From Pseudomonas sp. ACM7 (GTDB lineage: Bacteria; Pseudomonadota; Gammaproteobacteria; Pseudomonadales; Pseudomonadaceae): a DNA stretch of 64,000 nt. Made by a program: the position numbers and the translations under genes. The stretch lies in the NCBI RefSeq assembly GCF_004136015.1, contig NZ_CP024866.1:6462861-6526860 (forward strand), written 5' to 3'. Numbering within the stretch: position 1 is the first letter of the stretch; every line of letters starts with the position of its first letter. Below, in pieces: positions 1-9,472 of this stretch. Below the pieces are notes generated by a model, which was not told where the DNA came from, did not search any database, and saw only the letters and a program-made list of their open reading frames with translations.

Positions 1-541
1 CAGCCGTGTCGTGCCGGAGCTGCTGACCCAACAAGAACCCGGTGAACTGTTTGTGATCCGCAATGCCGGCAACATCGTGCCCTCCTACAGCCCCCACCCC
101 GGCGGTGTGTCGGCCACGGTCGAATATGCGGTCGCAGTGCTCGGCGTCACCGATATTGTGATCTGCGGGCACTCGGACTGCGGCGCCATGACCGCCGTCG
201 CCAAGTGCACATGCATGGACCACCTGCCCGCCGTCAGCGGCTGGTTGCAGCACGCCGAGTCAGCGAAAGTCATTAACGAATCCCGCCCTCACGCTAATGA
301 AGCGGCGAAGGTGAGTTCAATGGTTCGGGAGAATGTCATCGCGCAACTGGCCAATATTCAGACGCATCCGAGCGTGCGCCTGGCTCAGGAGAAAGGCCTG
401 CTGAATTTGCATGGTTGGGTTTACGACATCGAGACTGGTTCGGTCGACGCCCTGGATGCCAACAACCACCGTTTTGTGGCGCTCGCCGAGTATCCGGACA
501 CCTGCGCCCTTCAAGCCCGATCCATAGAAGCAGCAGCCTGA
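1..541 (+). CDS. Beta-carbonic anhydrase, 5' end outside the window
   Basis: Interconverts CO2 and bicarbonate in the cytoplasm. The reading frame is open from base 2, so the gene begins before the window. The first visible residues SRVVPELL belong to the conserved region with the first zinc cysteine and the Asp-Arg dyad (CxDSR), whose start is off the edge. The second zinc site is visible as [10 protein letters not shown], and NAGNIVP and [11 protein letters not shown] are typical of the CynT/Can branch. The C-terminus is complete, with TGA at 539-541. No partner gene is visible on this side; the next gene converges on it. The family call is secure; the exact physiological role is unknown. 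Confidence 0.93.
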   Translation, partial: SRVVPELLTQQEPGELFVIRNAGNIVPSYSPHPGGVSATVEYAVAVLGVTDIVICGHSDCGAMTAVAKCTCMDHLPAVSGWLQHAESAKVINESRPHANEAAKVSSMVRENVIAQLANIQTHPSVRLAQEKGLLNLHGWVYDIETGSVDALDANNHRFVALAEYPDTCALQARSIEAAA

Positions 542-619
542 AGTGTGTATCCACTGGCAGAGACGATCGACGCAGCGCTCCCGGCTCACGGGCGCGCTGC
601 ACTGACACGATCGACCGGG

Positions 620-970
620 TTATTTATCGTCCATCTTTGCTGAAGATTGTGGCCGAATTTCAGCGCTCTCTTCGGCGTTGGGGGGTTCTGGAATACTGCC
701 GGGCGTGAACACGTGAGTCAGCAAGTCTTTGGCATCGATGTCGACGACCCCCTGAACCGAACGGGCCAGAGCTACAGCCTGCTCACACTGTTTATGGGTG
801 TTGACGCGACCGCTCAATGCCACCGTGCCCCCGTGGGTTTTGACATGGATTTGCAGCCCAAGGCTTGGTTCAGCCATTGCCAGGGCTGACTTCACCCTCG
901 CGGTAATCCACGTGTCGTGAACGCCCCTTTCCAGATCATGAGAGTATTGTTGAAAGGAATGAAGTTTCAT
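620..970 (-). CDS. BON-domain protein, OsmY-like
   Basis: A 116-residue protein with one BON domain at about residues 18-88, including the conserved GTVALSGRV turn and the ARSVQGVVDI segment. BON domains bind phospholipids or other hydrophobic ligands in stress proteins such as OsmY. Unlike OsmY there is no obvious signal peptide at the N-terminus, so it may be cytoplasmic or associated with membranes from inside. The start follows an AGAGAGGG ribosome site with good spacing. It is a single-gene unit convergent with the carbonic anhydrase gene. The Ser/Pro-rich C-terminal tail is not conserved in the family as I know it. Confidence 0.8.
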   Translation of the reverse strand: MKLHSFQQYSHDLERGVHDTWITARVKSALAMAEPSLGLQIHVKTHGGTVALSGRVNTHKQCEQAVALARSVQGVVDIDAKDLLTHVFTPGSIPEPPNAEESAEIRPQSSAKMDDK

Positions 971-1139
971 GGTGTAACCCTCTCTCCGTCATCAGATGCA
1001 CGGCCCGTCCATTGGCTGTGCAGCCTTCTGACTCTCAGGCGAGCGTTATGGACATCTGATTCGTTTTGGAGTGCTCGCCGCGCCCCTACAGACGCACATT
1101 AAGTATAGTGCGGCCGTTGGCTGGGGTCGTGGTGCTGGA

Positions 1140-2642
1140 TCAGCGTTTGACCGACAGATCCGTCTGGGTCATGCGACTGCGGATCGTGAACACCCCATCT
1201 CCCGAGAGAATCGCGCTGCGAGCAAACAGACGACCGCTCTCCCAGTTCGAAAGACCCAGTTCCGGCTTGTTCAGCGCGTACTGTCCATCGACCCAGCGGG
1301 TCATCCCATTGCCGACAAAAGGTGCGTTGACCGCGTTGTAGAAGCGTTCCTGAGCCTCGGCATCTTCACTGATCAATGACACGGTGAACTGCGGGCTATG
1401 GCGATTGAACAACGCGATGGCGCTGTCCAGGTCATGGACAATCTTCAGGCTGACTTCCGGGGTTTCTTCCCATTCCCACTCGCGGCCCAACTGATCCTCG
1501 GGCAGCGGTTCGGCCAACGCTTCGGTTTGATAGCCTTCGGCGCGGTACACCTCAACGCTGGCAGTCTGCCAATCGGTCGGCAAGTACGGCTCGCTGCCTT
1601 CGACGATGTGCAATTTGCAGCCCTGCCCCCGTGCGGTGCCGGCTTGTTGCAACGCGTCGAGGAACAGCGGTAGCAGTTCTGCGACACGGTCACGGTGAAT
1701 CAGGCAGACGTTCATCGTGTTGCAGACTTTGCGATCCAGCGAGTTGCGCACTACAGCGGCAAAGCGTTTGGCATCGGCGTCCTTGTCGGCGATCAGCCAG
1801 GCACCACCGGTGCCGTGCAGGCTGACGGCGGTGCCGGCCTGTTGGGCGATGCTGCCCAATTGACTGACGGCGCGCCCCGAACCACGGGCCACCGCCAACG
1901 ACAGGCGCCGGTCGGCGAACATCGCCCAGCCGGCGGCGTGATTGACGCTGTCCACCAGCGACACCGCGCCGGTCGGCAACCCGGCGTCGCTCAGTGCCGG
2001 ATTCAGTGCGTGGGTGACGATGGCTTGGGCCGTGCCCAACGCATCGCTGCCGATGCGCAACACCGCCGTGTTACCCGTGCGCAACACACCGGCGGCGTCG
2101 GCGAAGACGTTCGGCCGGCCTTCGAAGACGAACGCGACGATGCCCAGCGGCGAGACCACTTGCTCGACTTTCCAGCCGTCATGCTCGACGCAACTGACCA
2201 CTTTGCCGCGCGTGGCCGACGCATCGCGCCAGGCCCTGAGGCCGGCGATCATGTCGCGGCGCATGCGTTCATCCGCCAGAAGCCGGGTGGTGGAGCGTCC
2301 GCGGGCCTTGGCTCGCTCGATGTCGGCCAGGTTGGCGGCTTCGATCAAAGCCCAGCAGGCAGGGTCTTCCAGGCGTTGGGCGAAGCGATCAAAGAACTCG
2401 CTGATGGCTTGATCGGAGACCGCGGACATTGCGCTGAAGGCCGCTTCGGCACGCTCGATTGCAATGGCCGCCGCTTGCTGGTCAGCCACCGGAATCAGCA
2501 ACAACTCGCCGCTGACCTGCTCCACCAGCAAATGGTCCCCGGGCTGAAAGCGCGCGGCTAATTCAGGGCTGACCACAGAGACACGATTCCCGGCGAAAGG
2601 GATCGGCGTGCCAGCGACTAGACGTTCGAGCGCAAGAGACAT
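1140..2642 (-). CDS. ProA-like aldehyde dehydrogenase family protein
   Basis: A 500-residue member of the aldehyde dehydrogenase superfamily, closest to glutamate-5-semialdehyde dehydrogenase (ProA). Seen are the PLGIVAFVFEGRPNVFADAAG segment typical of ProA (VYESRPNV in the true enzyme), the cofactor region around GNTAVLRIGSDA, and the catalytic cysteine in RKVCNTMNVCL. It is about 80 residues longer than housekeeping ProA, so it is probably a paralogue acting on another acyl-phosphate or semialdehyde rather than the main proline enzyme. It stands alone, divergent from a broken muramidase fragment. The aldehyde dehydrogenase class is certain; the substrate is not. Confidence 0.75.
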   Translation of the reverse strand: MSLALERLVAGTPIPFAGNRVSVVSPELAARFQPGDHLLVEQVSGELLLIPVADQQAAAIAIERAEAAFSAMSAVSDQAISEFFDRFAQRLEDPACWALIEAANLADIERAKARGRSTTRLLADERMRRDMIAGLRAWRDASATRGKVVSCVEHDGWKVEQVVSPLGIVAFVFEGRPNVFADAAGVLRTGNTAVLRIGSDALGTAQAIVTHALNPALSDAGLPTGAVSLVDSVNHAAGWAMFADRRLSLAVARGSGRAVSQLGSIAQQAGTAVSLHGTGGAWLIADKDADAKRFAAVVRNSLDRKVCNTMNVCLIHRDRVAELLPLFLDALQQAGTARGQGCKLHIVEGSEPYLPTDWQTASVEVYRAEGYQTEALAEPLPEDQLGREWEWEETPEVSLKIVHDLDSAIALFNRHSPQFTVSLISEDAEAQERFYNAVNAPFVGNGMTRWVDGQYALNKPELGLSNWESGRLFARSAILSGDGVFTIRSRMTQTDLSVKR

Positions 2643-2745
2643 GAAGCGGTTTCACCATGCAGTGGGCGGCCGGAAAATGTATAGGAAAATCCCTGGAGCG
2701 TCATTAACCGCACGCCTGTGCACCATTGGCACGTTGATCGAGGGC

Positions 2746-3078
2746 GGGTCAGTCGCGGCATTACGGGCCAAGGACTGGGCCAACTTTGCACGCCGCTACA
2801 ACGACCCCAACTACGCGATCAATAACTACGACGTGCGGCTCAGCGCGGCGTATCAGAAGTTCTCCTATGGAGGGATGCCGGACCTGAGAATCCGTATGAC
2901 GCAAACCTGCTTGACATACCTGTGCTGGCATCCCGGCCCCGTCGACGGCATCGTCGGCAAACAGACCGGGGATGCAATGAACCTCTTCCAGGCAAAAGAG
3001 CACCTGAATATCACCACGGTGCTGGACGATGAAACGCTGGCGTGTTTGCGCAGCCGGGTCGAAGCGTTGCGGCTCTGA
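2746..3078 (+). pseudogene. Remnant of an N-acetylmuramidase with peptidoglycan-binding tail
   Basis: Only the end of a phage-type lysozyme-like gene remains. Residues from LRAKDWANFARRYNDPNYA onward match the last part of the DUF3380 N-acetylmuramidase domain, followed by a peptidoglycan-binding repeat (MTQTCLTYLCWHPGPVDGIVG, QTGDAMNLFQ). The catalytic N-terminal part is absent: upstream, the same frame runs antisense into the ProA-like gene. The stop codon at 3076-3078 abuts the stop of the converging glutaminase gene. I read this as a truncated relic, perhaps of a phage or bacteriocin lysis gene, though a short expressed binding protein cannot be excluded. Confidence 0.6.
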
Positions 3079-3987
3079 CTAGAACACCGACCAGCCAATC
3101 CGCTGACTCAGCAACTCCAGTGCGGCCATGCCCGCGAGGGAGTTGCCGGCAGTGTTCAACTCCGGCGACCAGACGCACACCGTGAATTGCCCCGGCACCA
3201 CCGCGACAATCCCCCCGCCCACGCCGCTCTTGCCGGGCAAACCGACGCGATAGGCAAAGTTGCCGGCTTCATCGTAGAGGCCGCTGGTGGCCATGATCGA
3301 GTTGACTTGCTGGGTCTGGCGGGCGGTGAGGATCTGTTCGCCGCTGTGCTTGCAGAAACCGTCGTTCGCCAGAAAACAGAACGCCCGGGCCAGATCCACA
3401 CAGCTCATGCGCAGCGCGCAATGGCTGAAGTAACTGCGCAGCACCGCTTCGACGTCGTTATGGAAATTGCCGAAAGACTGCATCAGATAAGCCATCGCCG
3501 CGTTGCGCGCGCGGTGCTGGTACTCGGACTCGGCGACCTTGCCGTCCACCATGACTTGCGGGTTGCCGGACAGCCGACGGACAAAATCGCGCATCGACAG
3601 TGCCGGCGCGGCAAAGCGTGACTGGTTGATGTCGCAGATCACCAGCGCACCGGCATTGATGAAGGGATTGCGCGGGCGTCCGCGCTCGAACTCCAGTTGC
3701 ACCAGCGAATTGAACGGTTGGCCGGAAGGCTCGTGACCCAGGCGCTTCCAAATGTCTTCGCCGGAGTGTTCGATGGCCTGCACCAGGCTGAACACCTTGG
3801 AAATACTCTGCACCGAGAACAGCGTATGGGCATCGCCGGCGCAATACAGTTCGCCGTCATTGCCATACACCGCGATGCCCAGCTGATCGGCCGGCACCGT
3901 ACCGAGGGCGGGAATGTAGTCAGCCACCTTGCCCTGACCGATCAGGGGACGTACTGCGTCAAGGATCTCGTTCAACAGCGCTTGCAT
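3079..3987 (-). CDS. glsA: Glutaminase
   Basis: Hydrolyses L-glutamine to glutamate and ammonia. The 302-residue length is the normal one for GlsA/GlsB. The serine beta-lactamase-like active site is visible as S61-I-S-K64 in [10 protein letters not shown], with the conserved [22 protein letters not shown] and [11 protein letters not shown] blocks. I start at ATG 3985-3987 (MQALLNEIL), because the open frame upstream runs through the large inverted repeat at 4121-4240 and has no family similarity. Monocistronic; its 3' end abuts the muramidase remnant. Confidence in function is high. Confidence 0.93.
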   Translation of the reverse strand: MQALLNEILDAVRPLIGQGKVADYIPALGTVPADQLGIAVYGNDGELYCAGDAHTLFSVQSISKVFSLVQAIEHSGEDIWKRLGHEPSGQPFNSLVQLEFERGRPRNPFINAGALVICDINQSRFAAPALSMRDFVRRLSGNPQVMVDGKVAESEYQHRARNAAMAYLMQSFGNFHNDVEAVLRSYFSHCALRMSCVDLARAFCFLANDGFCKHSGEQILTARQTQQVNSIMATSGLYDEAGNFAYRVGLPGKSGVGGGIVAVVPGQFTVCVWSPELNTAGNSLAGMAALELLSQRIGWSVF

Positions 3988-4120
3988 GCCGGGCTCCGAA
4001 GTCACGCCCCATGGGATTGCGGGGACACAAACGCTAGACGCCAGCGGTCGGTAGCGGATCACAGTTTTGTAAAAACTGCGGTACTGGATGAACCCAATCT
4101 CAACTACACCACTGATCCCC

Positions 4121-4240
4121 TGTGGGAGCGGCGGTGCGGCGATCCGACTTGCTCGCGAATGCGGTGTGTCATTTAACAACGATGTTGACTGACACACCGC
4201 ATTCGCGAGCAAGTCGGATCGCCGCACCGCCGCTCCCACA
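4121..4240. repeat. REPIN-like inverted repeat, GTGGGAGCG family, 51-bp arms
   Basis: The arms 4121-4171 and 4190-4240 are perfect reverse complements over 51 bases, separated by 18 bases. Each arm contains the Pseudomonas REP core GTGGGAGCG and GCTTGCTCGCGA-like sequence (here ACTTGCTCGCGAA). It lies between glsA and the HvfA-like gene. As RNA it would fold into a very long hairpin, so it may also block read-through. Confidence 0.85.
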
Positions 4241-4415
4241 ATTGGTTTTGTGTTGGCTGTGTATCTGAATGTGTACAGCCCCGTCCCATACACACCCCGC
4301 CCCTAAAACCCCACGGCAAAGACACATCGCAGATACACCTGCTTGATGAACTGTGCCTGTCGATTGGCCATGCCAATCAAAGCGCTCAACTCGCTCAATG
4401 CTACGGAGTATCACG

Positions 4416-4619
4416 ATGTTCAAGCTCTCGACTTCTTCTTTGACCCTCGGCCTGATCTTCGCTGGCGGCCTGGCCCTGTCCAACGTGGCTTCGGCCTCCG
4501 AGTCCGAAGCGTTCAGCATGAAACAACTGGCCCACGGCTACAGCCAGGTCCAGGCCGACACCGCGGAAAAACCGGCGGAAGGTAAATGTGGCGAAGGCAA
4601 GTGCGGCGCCAGCGAGTAA
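4416..4619 (+). CDS. HvfA-like EGKCG peptide precursor (predicted metallophore RiPP)
   Basis: A 67-residue small secreted peptide. Residues 1-27 form a signal peptide ending in NVASA, and the mature part is short and hydrophilic. The C-terminus carries two back-to-back EGKCG units at residues 55-64 (AEGKCGEGKCGASE). This motif is the hallmark of HvfA-type precursors, in which cysteines are converted to oxazolone/thioamide groups that bind copper. The start at 4416 has a GGAG site seven bases upstream. The next gene is a DoxX-family gene, as in hvfABCD operons, but the modifying MNIO enzyme (HvfB) and its partner (HvfC) are missing here. The nearest MNIO in the window is BufB at 14.9 kb. Modification is inferred, not shown. 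Confidence 0.72.
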   Translation: MFKLSTSSLTLGLIFAGGLALSNVASASESEAFSMKQLAHGYSQVQADTAEKPAEGKCGEGKCGASE

Positions 4620-4676
4620 CCCAATGTGTGGGGCACCGCGGTGCCCCTCCTCCCTGACTGAACGGAGATCAAGCCC

Positions 4677-5192
4677 ATGACCACCTCACTCTCATCGGCC
4701 GTGAAAGGCCTGCACCTGAACCTCGACCGTGCCGGTAGCTGGATCGCGCCGCTGACCCTGCGGGTGTTCCTCGCCTGGGAGTTCTTCGAATCAGGCCTGG
4801 AAAAATTCAATGGCGAGAACTGGTTCGCCGATATTCAGGACAGCTTCCCGTTCCCCTTCAACCACGTGCCGGCCACGCTGAACTGGGACCTGTCGATGTG
4901 GGCCGAACTGATCTGCGCCCTGGCCATACTGGTCGGCCTGGGAACGCGGATCTCGGCATGCATTTTGATCGTGGTCACGGTCGTCGCGACCGCCGCCGTT
5001 CACTGGCCGGCCGATTGGTCTACATTGAGTGAGCTTGCCCAGGGTTACGCCATCAGCAACAAGGGTCACGGCAACTTCAAACTGCCGCTGATCTACCTCG
5101 CGGCCTTTATGCCGCTGTTGCTCTCGGGTGCCGGCAAGCTCAGCCTCGATGCGCTGCTGGCTCGAGTCTTCTGGCGTCGCGATAACCGCTAA
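4677..5192 (+). CDS. DoxX-family membrane protein (HvfD-like)
   Basis: A 171-residue inner-membrane protein with four predicted helices and the DoxX signature [16 protein letters not shown] near the N-terminus. DoxX proteins are often encoded with RiPP metallophore precursors (HvfD) or thiol-redox functions. It follows the EGKCG precursor by 57 bases, has a good GGAG ribosome site, and precedes GST and dienelactone hydrolase genes with short gaps, so the four genes are likely one operon. The biochemical role of DoxX in such operons is unsettled. Confidence 0.82.
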   Translation: MTTSLSSAVKGLHLNLDRAGSWIAPLTLRVFLAWEFFESGLEKFNGENWFADIQDSFPFPFNHVPATLNWDLSMWAELICALAILVGLGTRISACILIVVTVVATAAVHWPADWSTLSELAQGYAISNKGHGNFKLPLIYLAAFMPLLLSGAGKLSLDALLARVFWRRDNR

Positions 5193-5242
5193 AACGCCAG
5201 GGACTCGATAACGTCCCTCGGTTCAATAGTGGAGCAATGGTC

Positions 5243-5866
5243 ATGAGTCTCACCCTCTACGGTTTTGACGGCAGTTCCTATGTGCGCACAGTGAAGATGC
5301 TGCTGGTGGAAAAAGACTCGGACTTCGACCAGGTGCAGGTCAACGTGATCAAAGGCGAGCCGCACCTGCCAGAGCACTTGGTGCGTCACCCTTTCGGCAA
5401 GGTGCCCGCCATCGACCATGACGGGTTCCGGGTGATCGAAACCGATGCGATCGTGGCCTATCTGGACGAAGTCCTGCCAGGCCCGTCAATCACCCCTGAC
5501 AATGCCCACGACCGTGCGCGCACCTACATGGCCCAGGGCATTTACAATTCCTATGGCTACGGCAACCTTGTGCAAGTGTTCGGCTACCATCTTTTTCCTG
5601 ACTTCATTGGTGGACAGAATGAAGATTCGCGCCGCAAAGGGATCGAGAACTCGAAACGGGTGCTGCGCGAACTGATGAAAATAAAAGGCACCGATCCGTT
5701 TATCGCCGGTCAAGAACCCAGCATCGGCGACTTTTACCTGGCGCCGGGCTGTGCCTACATCGCCATGACCCCGGATGCGCCACAGGTGTTTGCCGTGGAC
5801 GGCTTCGGCGAATGGTGGAAACGTATGCAGGCACTGCCAAGCTTCAAGGCCACACTGCCCCAATAA
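5243..5866 (+). CDS. Glutathione S-transferase family protein
   Basis: A 207-residue GST with a thioredoxin-like N-terminal domain (LTLYGFDGSSYVRTVKMLL, then FGKVPAIDHDGFRVIETDAIVAYL, the glutathione gamma-glutamyl site) and an alpha-helical C-terminal domain. I choose ATG 5243 over 5237 because the GGAG at 5231-5234 is eight bases from the former and only two from the latter. It is the third gene of the HvfA-like/DoxX operon. A thiol-transfer or peroxide-related role beside a cysteine-rich peptide is suggestive but unproven. Confidence 0.83.
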   Translation: MSLTLYGFDGSSYVRTVKMLLVEKDSDFDQVQVNVIKGEPHLPEHLVRHPFGKVPAIDHDGFRVIETDAIVAYLDEVLPGPSITPDNAHDRARTYMAQGIYNSYGYGNLVQVFGYHLFPDFIGGQNEDSRRKGIENSKRVLRELMKIKGTDPFIAGQEPSIGDFYLAPGCAYIAMTPDAPQVFAVDGFGEWWKRMQALPSFKATLPQ

Positions 5867-5902
5867 GCTTCATCCAACTCACTTGTGTAGACAGGAGCCA
5901 CC

Positions 5903-6601
5903 ATGAGCGTGACCACCCAATGGATCGAGATCGACAGCGCCGACGGTAAATTCGGCGCTTACCTGGCGATTCCGCACACCCGCAAAGGCCCGGGGATCGT
6001 GCTGATCCAGGAAATCTTCGGCGTGAATGAACACATCCGCTCGGTCGCCGAACAATACGCTGCCGACGGTTACCTGGTGATTGCACCGGACCTGTTCTGG
6101 CGCAGCGGCGAGCGCATAGAACTGGGCTACGACGAGGCCGGCTGGAAACGCGCCGTCGAGTTGATGAACGCCACCGATGTTGGCAAGGCACAGACCGACA
6201 TCGAATTGGCCATCGACGCCTTGAAAGCCCAGCCGGGTCTGGACGGCGGGATCGCCTCGATTGGTTACTGCTTCGGTGGCTTGCTCTCGTACCACACCGC
6301 CGCCAATGGGCTGGTGGACGTGGCAATCGCCTATTACGGCGGCGGGATCCAGAACCATCTGGACCGCGCCGATGAAATAGAAGTGCCGCTACTGATGCAC
6401 TTCGGCGAACAGGACAGCCACATCCCACTGGAAGCCGTGGAGAAAATCGCCGAACGTTTCGATACCAACGATAACGTCGAAATTGTCGTGTACCCGGAGG
6501 CCGAACATGGCTTCAACTGCTCGCATCGCGACAGCTACAACCAGCGCGCAGCGGCTGAGGCCCACGGCAATACGTTGATCTTTTTGGGTATGGAACTGTA
6601 A
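5903..6601 (+). CDS. Dienelactone hydrolase family protein
   Basis: A 232-residue alpha/beta hydrolase of the carboxymethylenebutenolidase family. The nucleophile is C123 in SIGYCFGG, the position used in classical dienelactone hydrolase; the acid and histidine lie in HFGEQDSHIP and PEAEHGFNCS. The family opens dienelactone rings, but many members outside chlorocatechol operons act on unknown esters. It ends the four-gene operon that begins with the EGKCG peptide, 36 bases after the GST gene, with an AGGAG site. No chlorocatechol genes are nearby, so the substrate is unknown. Confidence 0.85.
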   Translation: MSVTTQWIEIDSADGKFGAYLAIPHTRKGPGIVLIQEIFGVNEHIRSVAEQYAADGYLVIAPDLFWRSGERIELGYDEAGWKRAVELMNATDVGKAQTDIELAIDALKAQPGLDGGIASIGYCFGGLLSYHTAANGLVDVAIAYYGGGIQNHLDRADEIEVPLLMHFGEQDSHIPLEAVEKIAERFDTNDNVEIVVYPEAEHGFNCSHRDSYNQRAAAEAHGNTLIFLGMEL

Positions 6602-6683
6602 GGCCAGACTTTTTTAGCGCCTGTAATGGCCTCATCGCGGCGATCCGACTTGCCCGCGATGGGGTCGACACGGTCTCAGCCGT

Positions 6684-7652
6684 TTAACGACCGGTTTCTT
6701 CCACCACCTCGTTCACCATCAACTTCGGATGAGCACTGCGCTCATGCACATGGGCTGTCGGTGTACGGTCGATCAGCAGGCTCAACAGTTCCGGACGGCT
6801 GTAGTGACCGCGCGAATCCATCATGCGTTTGCGCTTGTCGATCAGGCCCATGTCGAGGTCGACGATGACTTCGCCTTCAGTCAACGAACCCAACACCGAA
6901 CCATCCGGGCTGATGATGGCGGTGAAGCAACCACCGGAAATCGGGCCGATGGGGCAACCGGTGTCGGCCATGATTTTCGCCTGTTGTTCAGGGTTCAGCC
7001 AGGCCGTGGAGTTGACCACGAAGCACGCCGCTTCCAGCGCATGCTGGCGGATGCTGACTTCCATTCTTGAAGCAAACAACGGCCCCGCAAACGACCCCAG
7101 GTACATCGCTGCATGGATCTGTTCGCCATCGGCCATCAAGGCATAACGGGCCAGCGGGTTGTAATGTTCCCAGCACGCCAGTTGGCCGATGCGCCCTACC
7201 GCGCTGTCGGTGGCGCGCAGGCCGGAGCCGTCGCCCATGCCCCAGATCATGCGTTCGTGATAGGTCGGGGAGATCTTGCGGCGATGCTGAATCAGGGTGC
7301 CGTCGGCATCGAACAACAACTGCGTGTTGTACAGCGTGCCGCCGTCACGCTCATTGACGCCGATGGAAACCACCATGCCGGCCTGTCTGGTGGCGGCGCC
7401 GATGGCCTCGGTGGCCGCCGAAGGGACCGTGACGGCCTGATCCAGCAGTTTGAGGTGTTCAGCCGCCATTTCGAAAGGCGACTGAACGAACGAGAAGTAC
7501 GGGTAGTAAGGCACGATGGTTTCCGGGAACACGGCGAACTGCACGCCCTGCTCAACGAGTTCGAGAATCTTCTGCACCACTTTGTCGACGGTGCCTTCAC
7601 GGCTGTAAAGAACGGGGCTGATTTGTACAGCGGCGGCTTTTACGAGGGTCAT
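6684..7652 (-). CDS. Aliphatic nitrilase family hydrolase
   Basis: A 322-residue carbon-nitrogen hydrolase of the Nit6803-like nitrilase group. The Glu-Lys-Cys triad is complete: E44 in [13 protein letters not shown]126 in [11 protein letters not shown] and C160 in [11 protein letters not shown]. The tail [16 protein letters not shown] is also typical of cyanobacterial-type nitrilases. Such enzymes convert nitriles to carboxylic acids and ammonia. The other genes of a Nit1C cluster (radical SAM, acetyltransferase and so on) are not present around it, so it appears to be an isolated copy. The substrate cannot be read from the sequence. Confidence 0.88.
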   Translation of the reverse strand: MTLVKAAAVQISPVLYSREGTVDKVVQKILELVEQGVQFAVFPETIVPYYPYFSFVQSPFEMAAEHLKLLDQAVTVPSAATEAIGAATRQAGMVVSIGVNERDGGTLYNTQLLFDADGTLIQHRRKISPTYHERMIWGMGDGSGLRATDSAVGRIGQLACWEHYNPLARYALMADGEQIHAAMYLGSFAGPLFASRMEVSIRQHALEAACFVVNSTAWLNPEQQAKIMADTGCPIGPISGGCFTAIISPDGSVLGSLTEGEVIVDLDMGLIDKRKRMMDSRGHYSRPELLSLLIDRTPTAHVHERSAHPKLMVNEVVEETGR

Positions 7653-7850
7653 GGCGGTGATCTCATTGAGGGAGTGGACTTCAACGAGATCAAAATTACG
7701 CCAATAATATTTCTGCGATCGCCGGGCATCTATGAAGTGGGGATCAGCGGCTTCATTCCGCTGGCGAGCCGGTTGACCGCGTCACGCCCCGCTAATTGCG
7801 AGGCACCGACCCAATCGCAGTCGGAACGAGGCGTACGTCCGCACGACCTG

Positions 7851-9275
7851 ATGGCGCTGCGCTGCCTTCAGGACCCCTCACCGCCGCCCTACCCTGAACC
7901 CTCCAAATTAATTCGCGACCGCTTCAAGCAAGCCCAATCGTTCTTCTGGACCGGGCCACTGACAATCACGTTTTTGATACTCGCCGGGTTCATCGTCTGG
8001 TGGCGGATCGAGGGCCCGAAAGATGACCATGACGCACGGCTGGCCTGGGTGCGCGGCGTGCCGATGACGCTGTTCATGGTGGCGGCGGCCTGCGCATTCA
8101 TCGCCACGCGGTTCTGGCATGCGGAGTCTCTCTGGTTCACATTCGTGCTGATATTGCTGGGTATCATCTCGTCGAACCTGACCGGGCGCTCCGCGAGGCA
8201 ACTGGCGATGGCCAAGGACTCGACCGCCAGCATAAGCCCGGGCTTATATGACTCCCGGGCGTGGTACATCGTGGTCCCTCTCGTCATGTGCATCCTCGTG
8301 CTGATGTTGGCGTACCAGATGCGCAGCACATTGACGTACAACGGACTGGGTGAGCCGATGTTCCTGTTTGAAGGCATCAGTGCCTGGCCCACCGTGGCAC
8401 TGCGGCTGCTGGCCGTGCTGATATCCCTCTCTGCATTGACATGGGGCTGGCGCAATCTGCGCATCAACCGGACCGAGATCGAAGCCGCGTACCATTTACG
8501 CCTGCACATGCGCAAATACGAGATGACGTTGTGGGGACAGGTTCGACGCTTGAGTCGCCGGGGCCAAGGCTGGACATTGCGTCTGCGGCTCCTTCGGCGC
8601 TCGAATGCTGCGGGCCATGCTCGCCACGTGGGTTTACGTTGTGGTCACCAGCGTGTTGTTTGTCATCTGGCCCATGGAGGGCATGCCCGTTCGCGGCTCA
8701 TCGATGTGGTGGATGATGAGTTGGCTGATCCCTTCCCTGATTTTCAGGTGCTGCTGTTCTGGGTCATGGATGCCAACCTGCTGCTGACGCGATTCGTCCG
8801 CCATCTCAGCGAACATCATGCGATCTGGCCAGGGACCTTGCAGATGAAACACAAGAAGACCTTTGGCATGCTCAGGCACCCGTGCATCGACGAGTGGATG
8901 GATTTGCAACTGATCGCCAAGCGCACCTCGGCCGTAAACCGTCTGATCTATGCGCCGACGGTGGTCATGTTGATCCCGTTCGCATCGCGCAGCAGCCTGT
9001 TCGATAACTGGCCGACACCGCCCAACCTGGTCATTTCCTACCTGCTGACGGCGCTGGTACTGCTGGTCTCAGCGCTATCGCTGCGCCGTGCCGCGGAAAA
9101 ATCCCGCACGCTTGCACTGCAACGACTTGACGCCTACCTGCTGCAAACACCTGAAACGACGCCCTGCTACGGCAAGTTCAAGATGATCCGCGAACGAGTC
9201 GCGACGCTCAGTACCTCGCTGACCGGTATCGGCGGCTCGGCCATAGTCGATGCGTTGAACTATGCGAAGTTCTAG
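7851..9275 (+). pseudogene. Unrecognised multi-spanning membrane protein with two compensating frameshifts
   Basis: I do not recognise this protein. The frame stays open to 9275 and encodes several hydrophobic helices (TITFLILAGFIVWW, VPLVMCILVLMLAYQ, LVISYLLTALVLLV). Between about 8563 and 8741 the protein-like reading moves to the +1 frame (MLRAMLATWVYVVVTSVLFV, a clear membrane helix) and then returns. The shifts map to a GGGG run at 8560-8563 (one base too many) and a TTTT run at 8741-8744 (one too few). The annotated frame therefore carries about 60 altered residues and loses a helix. ATG 7851 is used; GTG 7737 is possible, and neither has a clear ribosome site. Confidence 0.5.
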
Positions 9276-9472
9276 CAGCAACGGGTATTACATTTCCCAC
9301 GGCCGAAGCGGGCCTCCTGACGCTCACGGAAAAACGCCGAATAGCTCATGACCGGCTCGCCGGGATGATTGAGCGCCATTTGGGCCACGTAGTTGTCGTA
9401 ATCGGGTACGCCGACCATTAAACGCGCGCTCTGGCTGAGGAACTTCGCGACATGCTGCAGTTTGCGGTACAT
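9272..9472 (-). CDS. YbdD/YjiX family small protein (DUF466)
   Basis: A 66-residue protein with the family signature ARLMVGVPDYDNYVAQM, HPGEPVMSYSAFFRERQEAR and a C-terminal RCC. Members normally sit directly downstream of the pyruvate/peptide transporter gene cstA. Here no cstA is adjacent: the gene starts in an intergenic region and its last four bases overlap the convergent membrane-protein gene. I start at 9472 (MYRKLQHVAK); the upstream extension lacks similarity. Function is unknown; it is thought to modulate CstA. Confidence 0.82.
   Translation of the reverse strand: MYRKLQHVAKFLSQSARLMVGVPDYDNYVAQMALNHPGEPVMSYSAFFRERQEARFGRGKCNTRCC

Noticed and set aside
1695..2561. A 288-codon plus-strand frame inside the aldehyde dehydrogenase gene
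   Set aside because: Arg/Gly/His-rich shadow without family features; the minus frame is the enzyme.
6684..7652. A Nit1C-type gene cluster
   Set aside because: The nitrilase is present but the companion genes (radical SAM, GNAT, AIR synthase and others) are not next to it.
7113..7736. Extension of the 7851-9275 frame upstream into the nitrilase gene
   Set aside because: This part is antisense to the nitrilase coding sequence and has no membrane-protein character.
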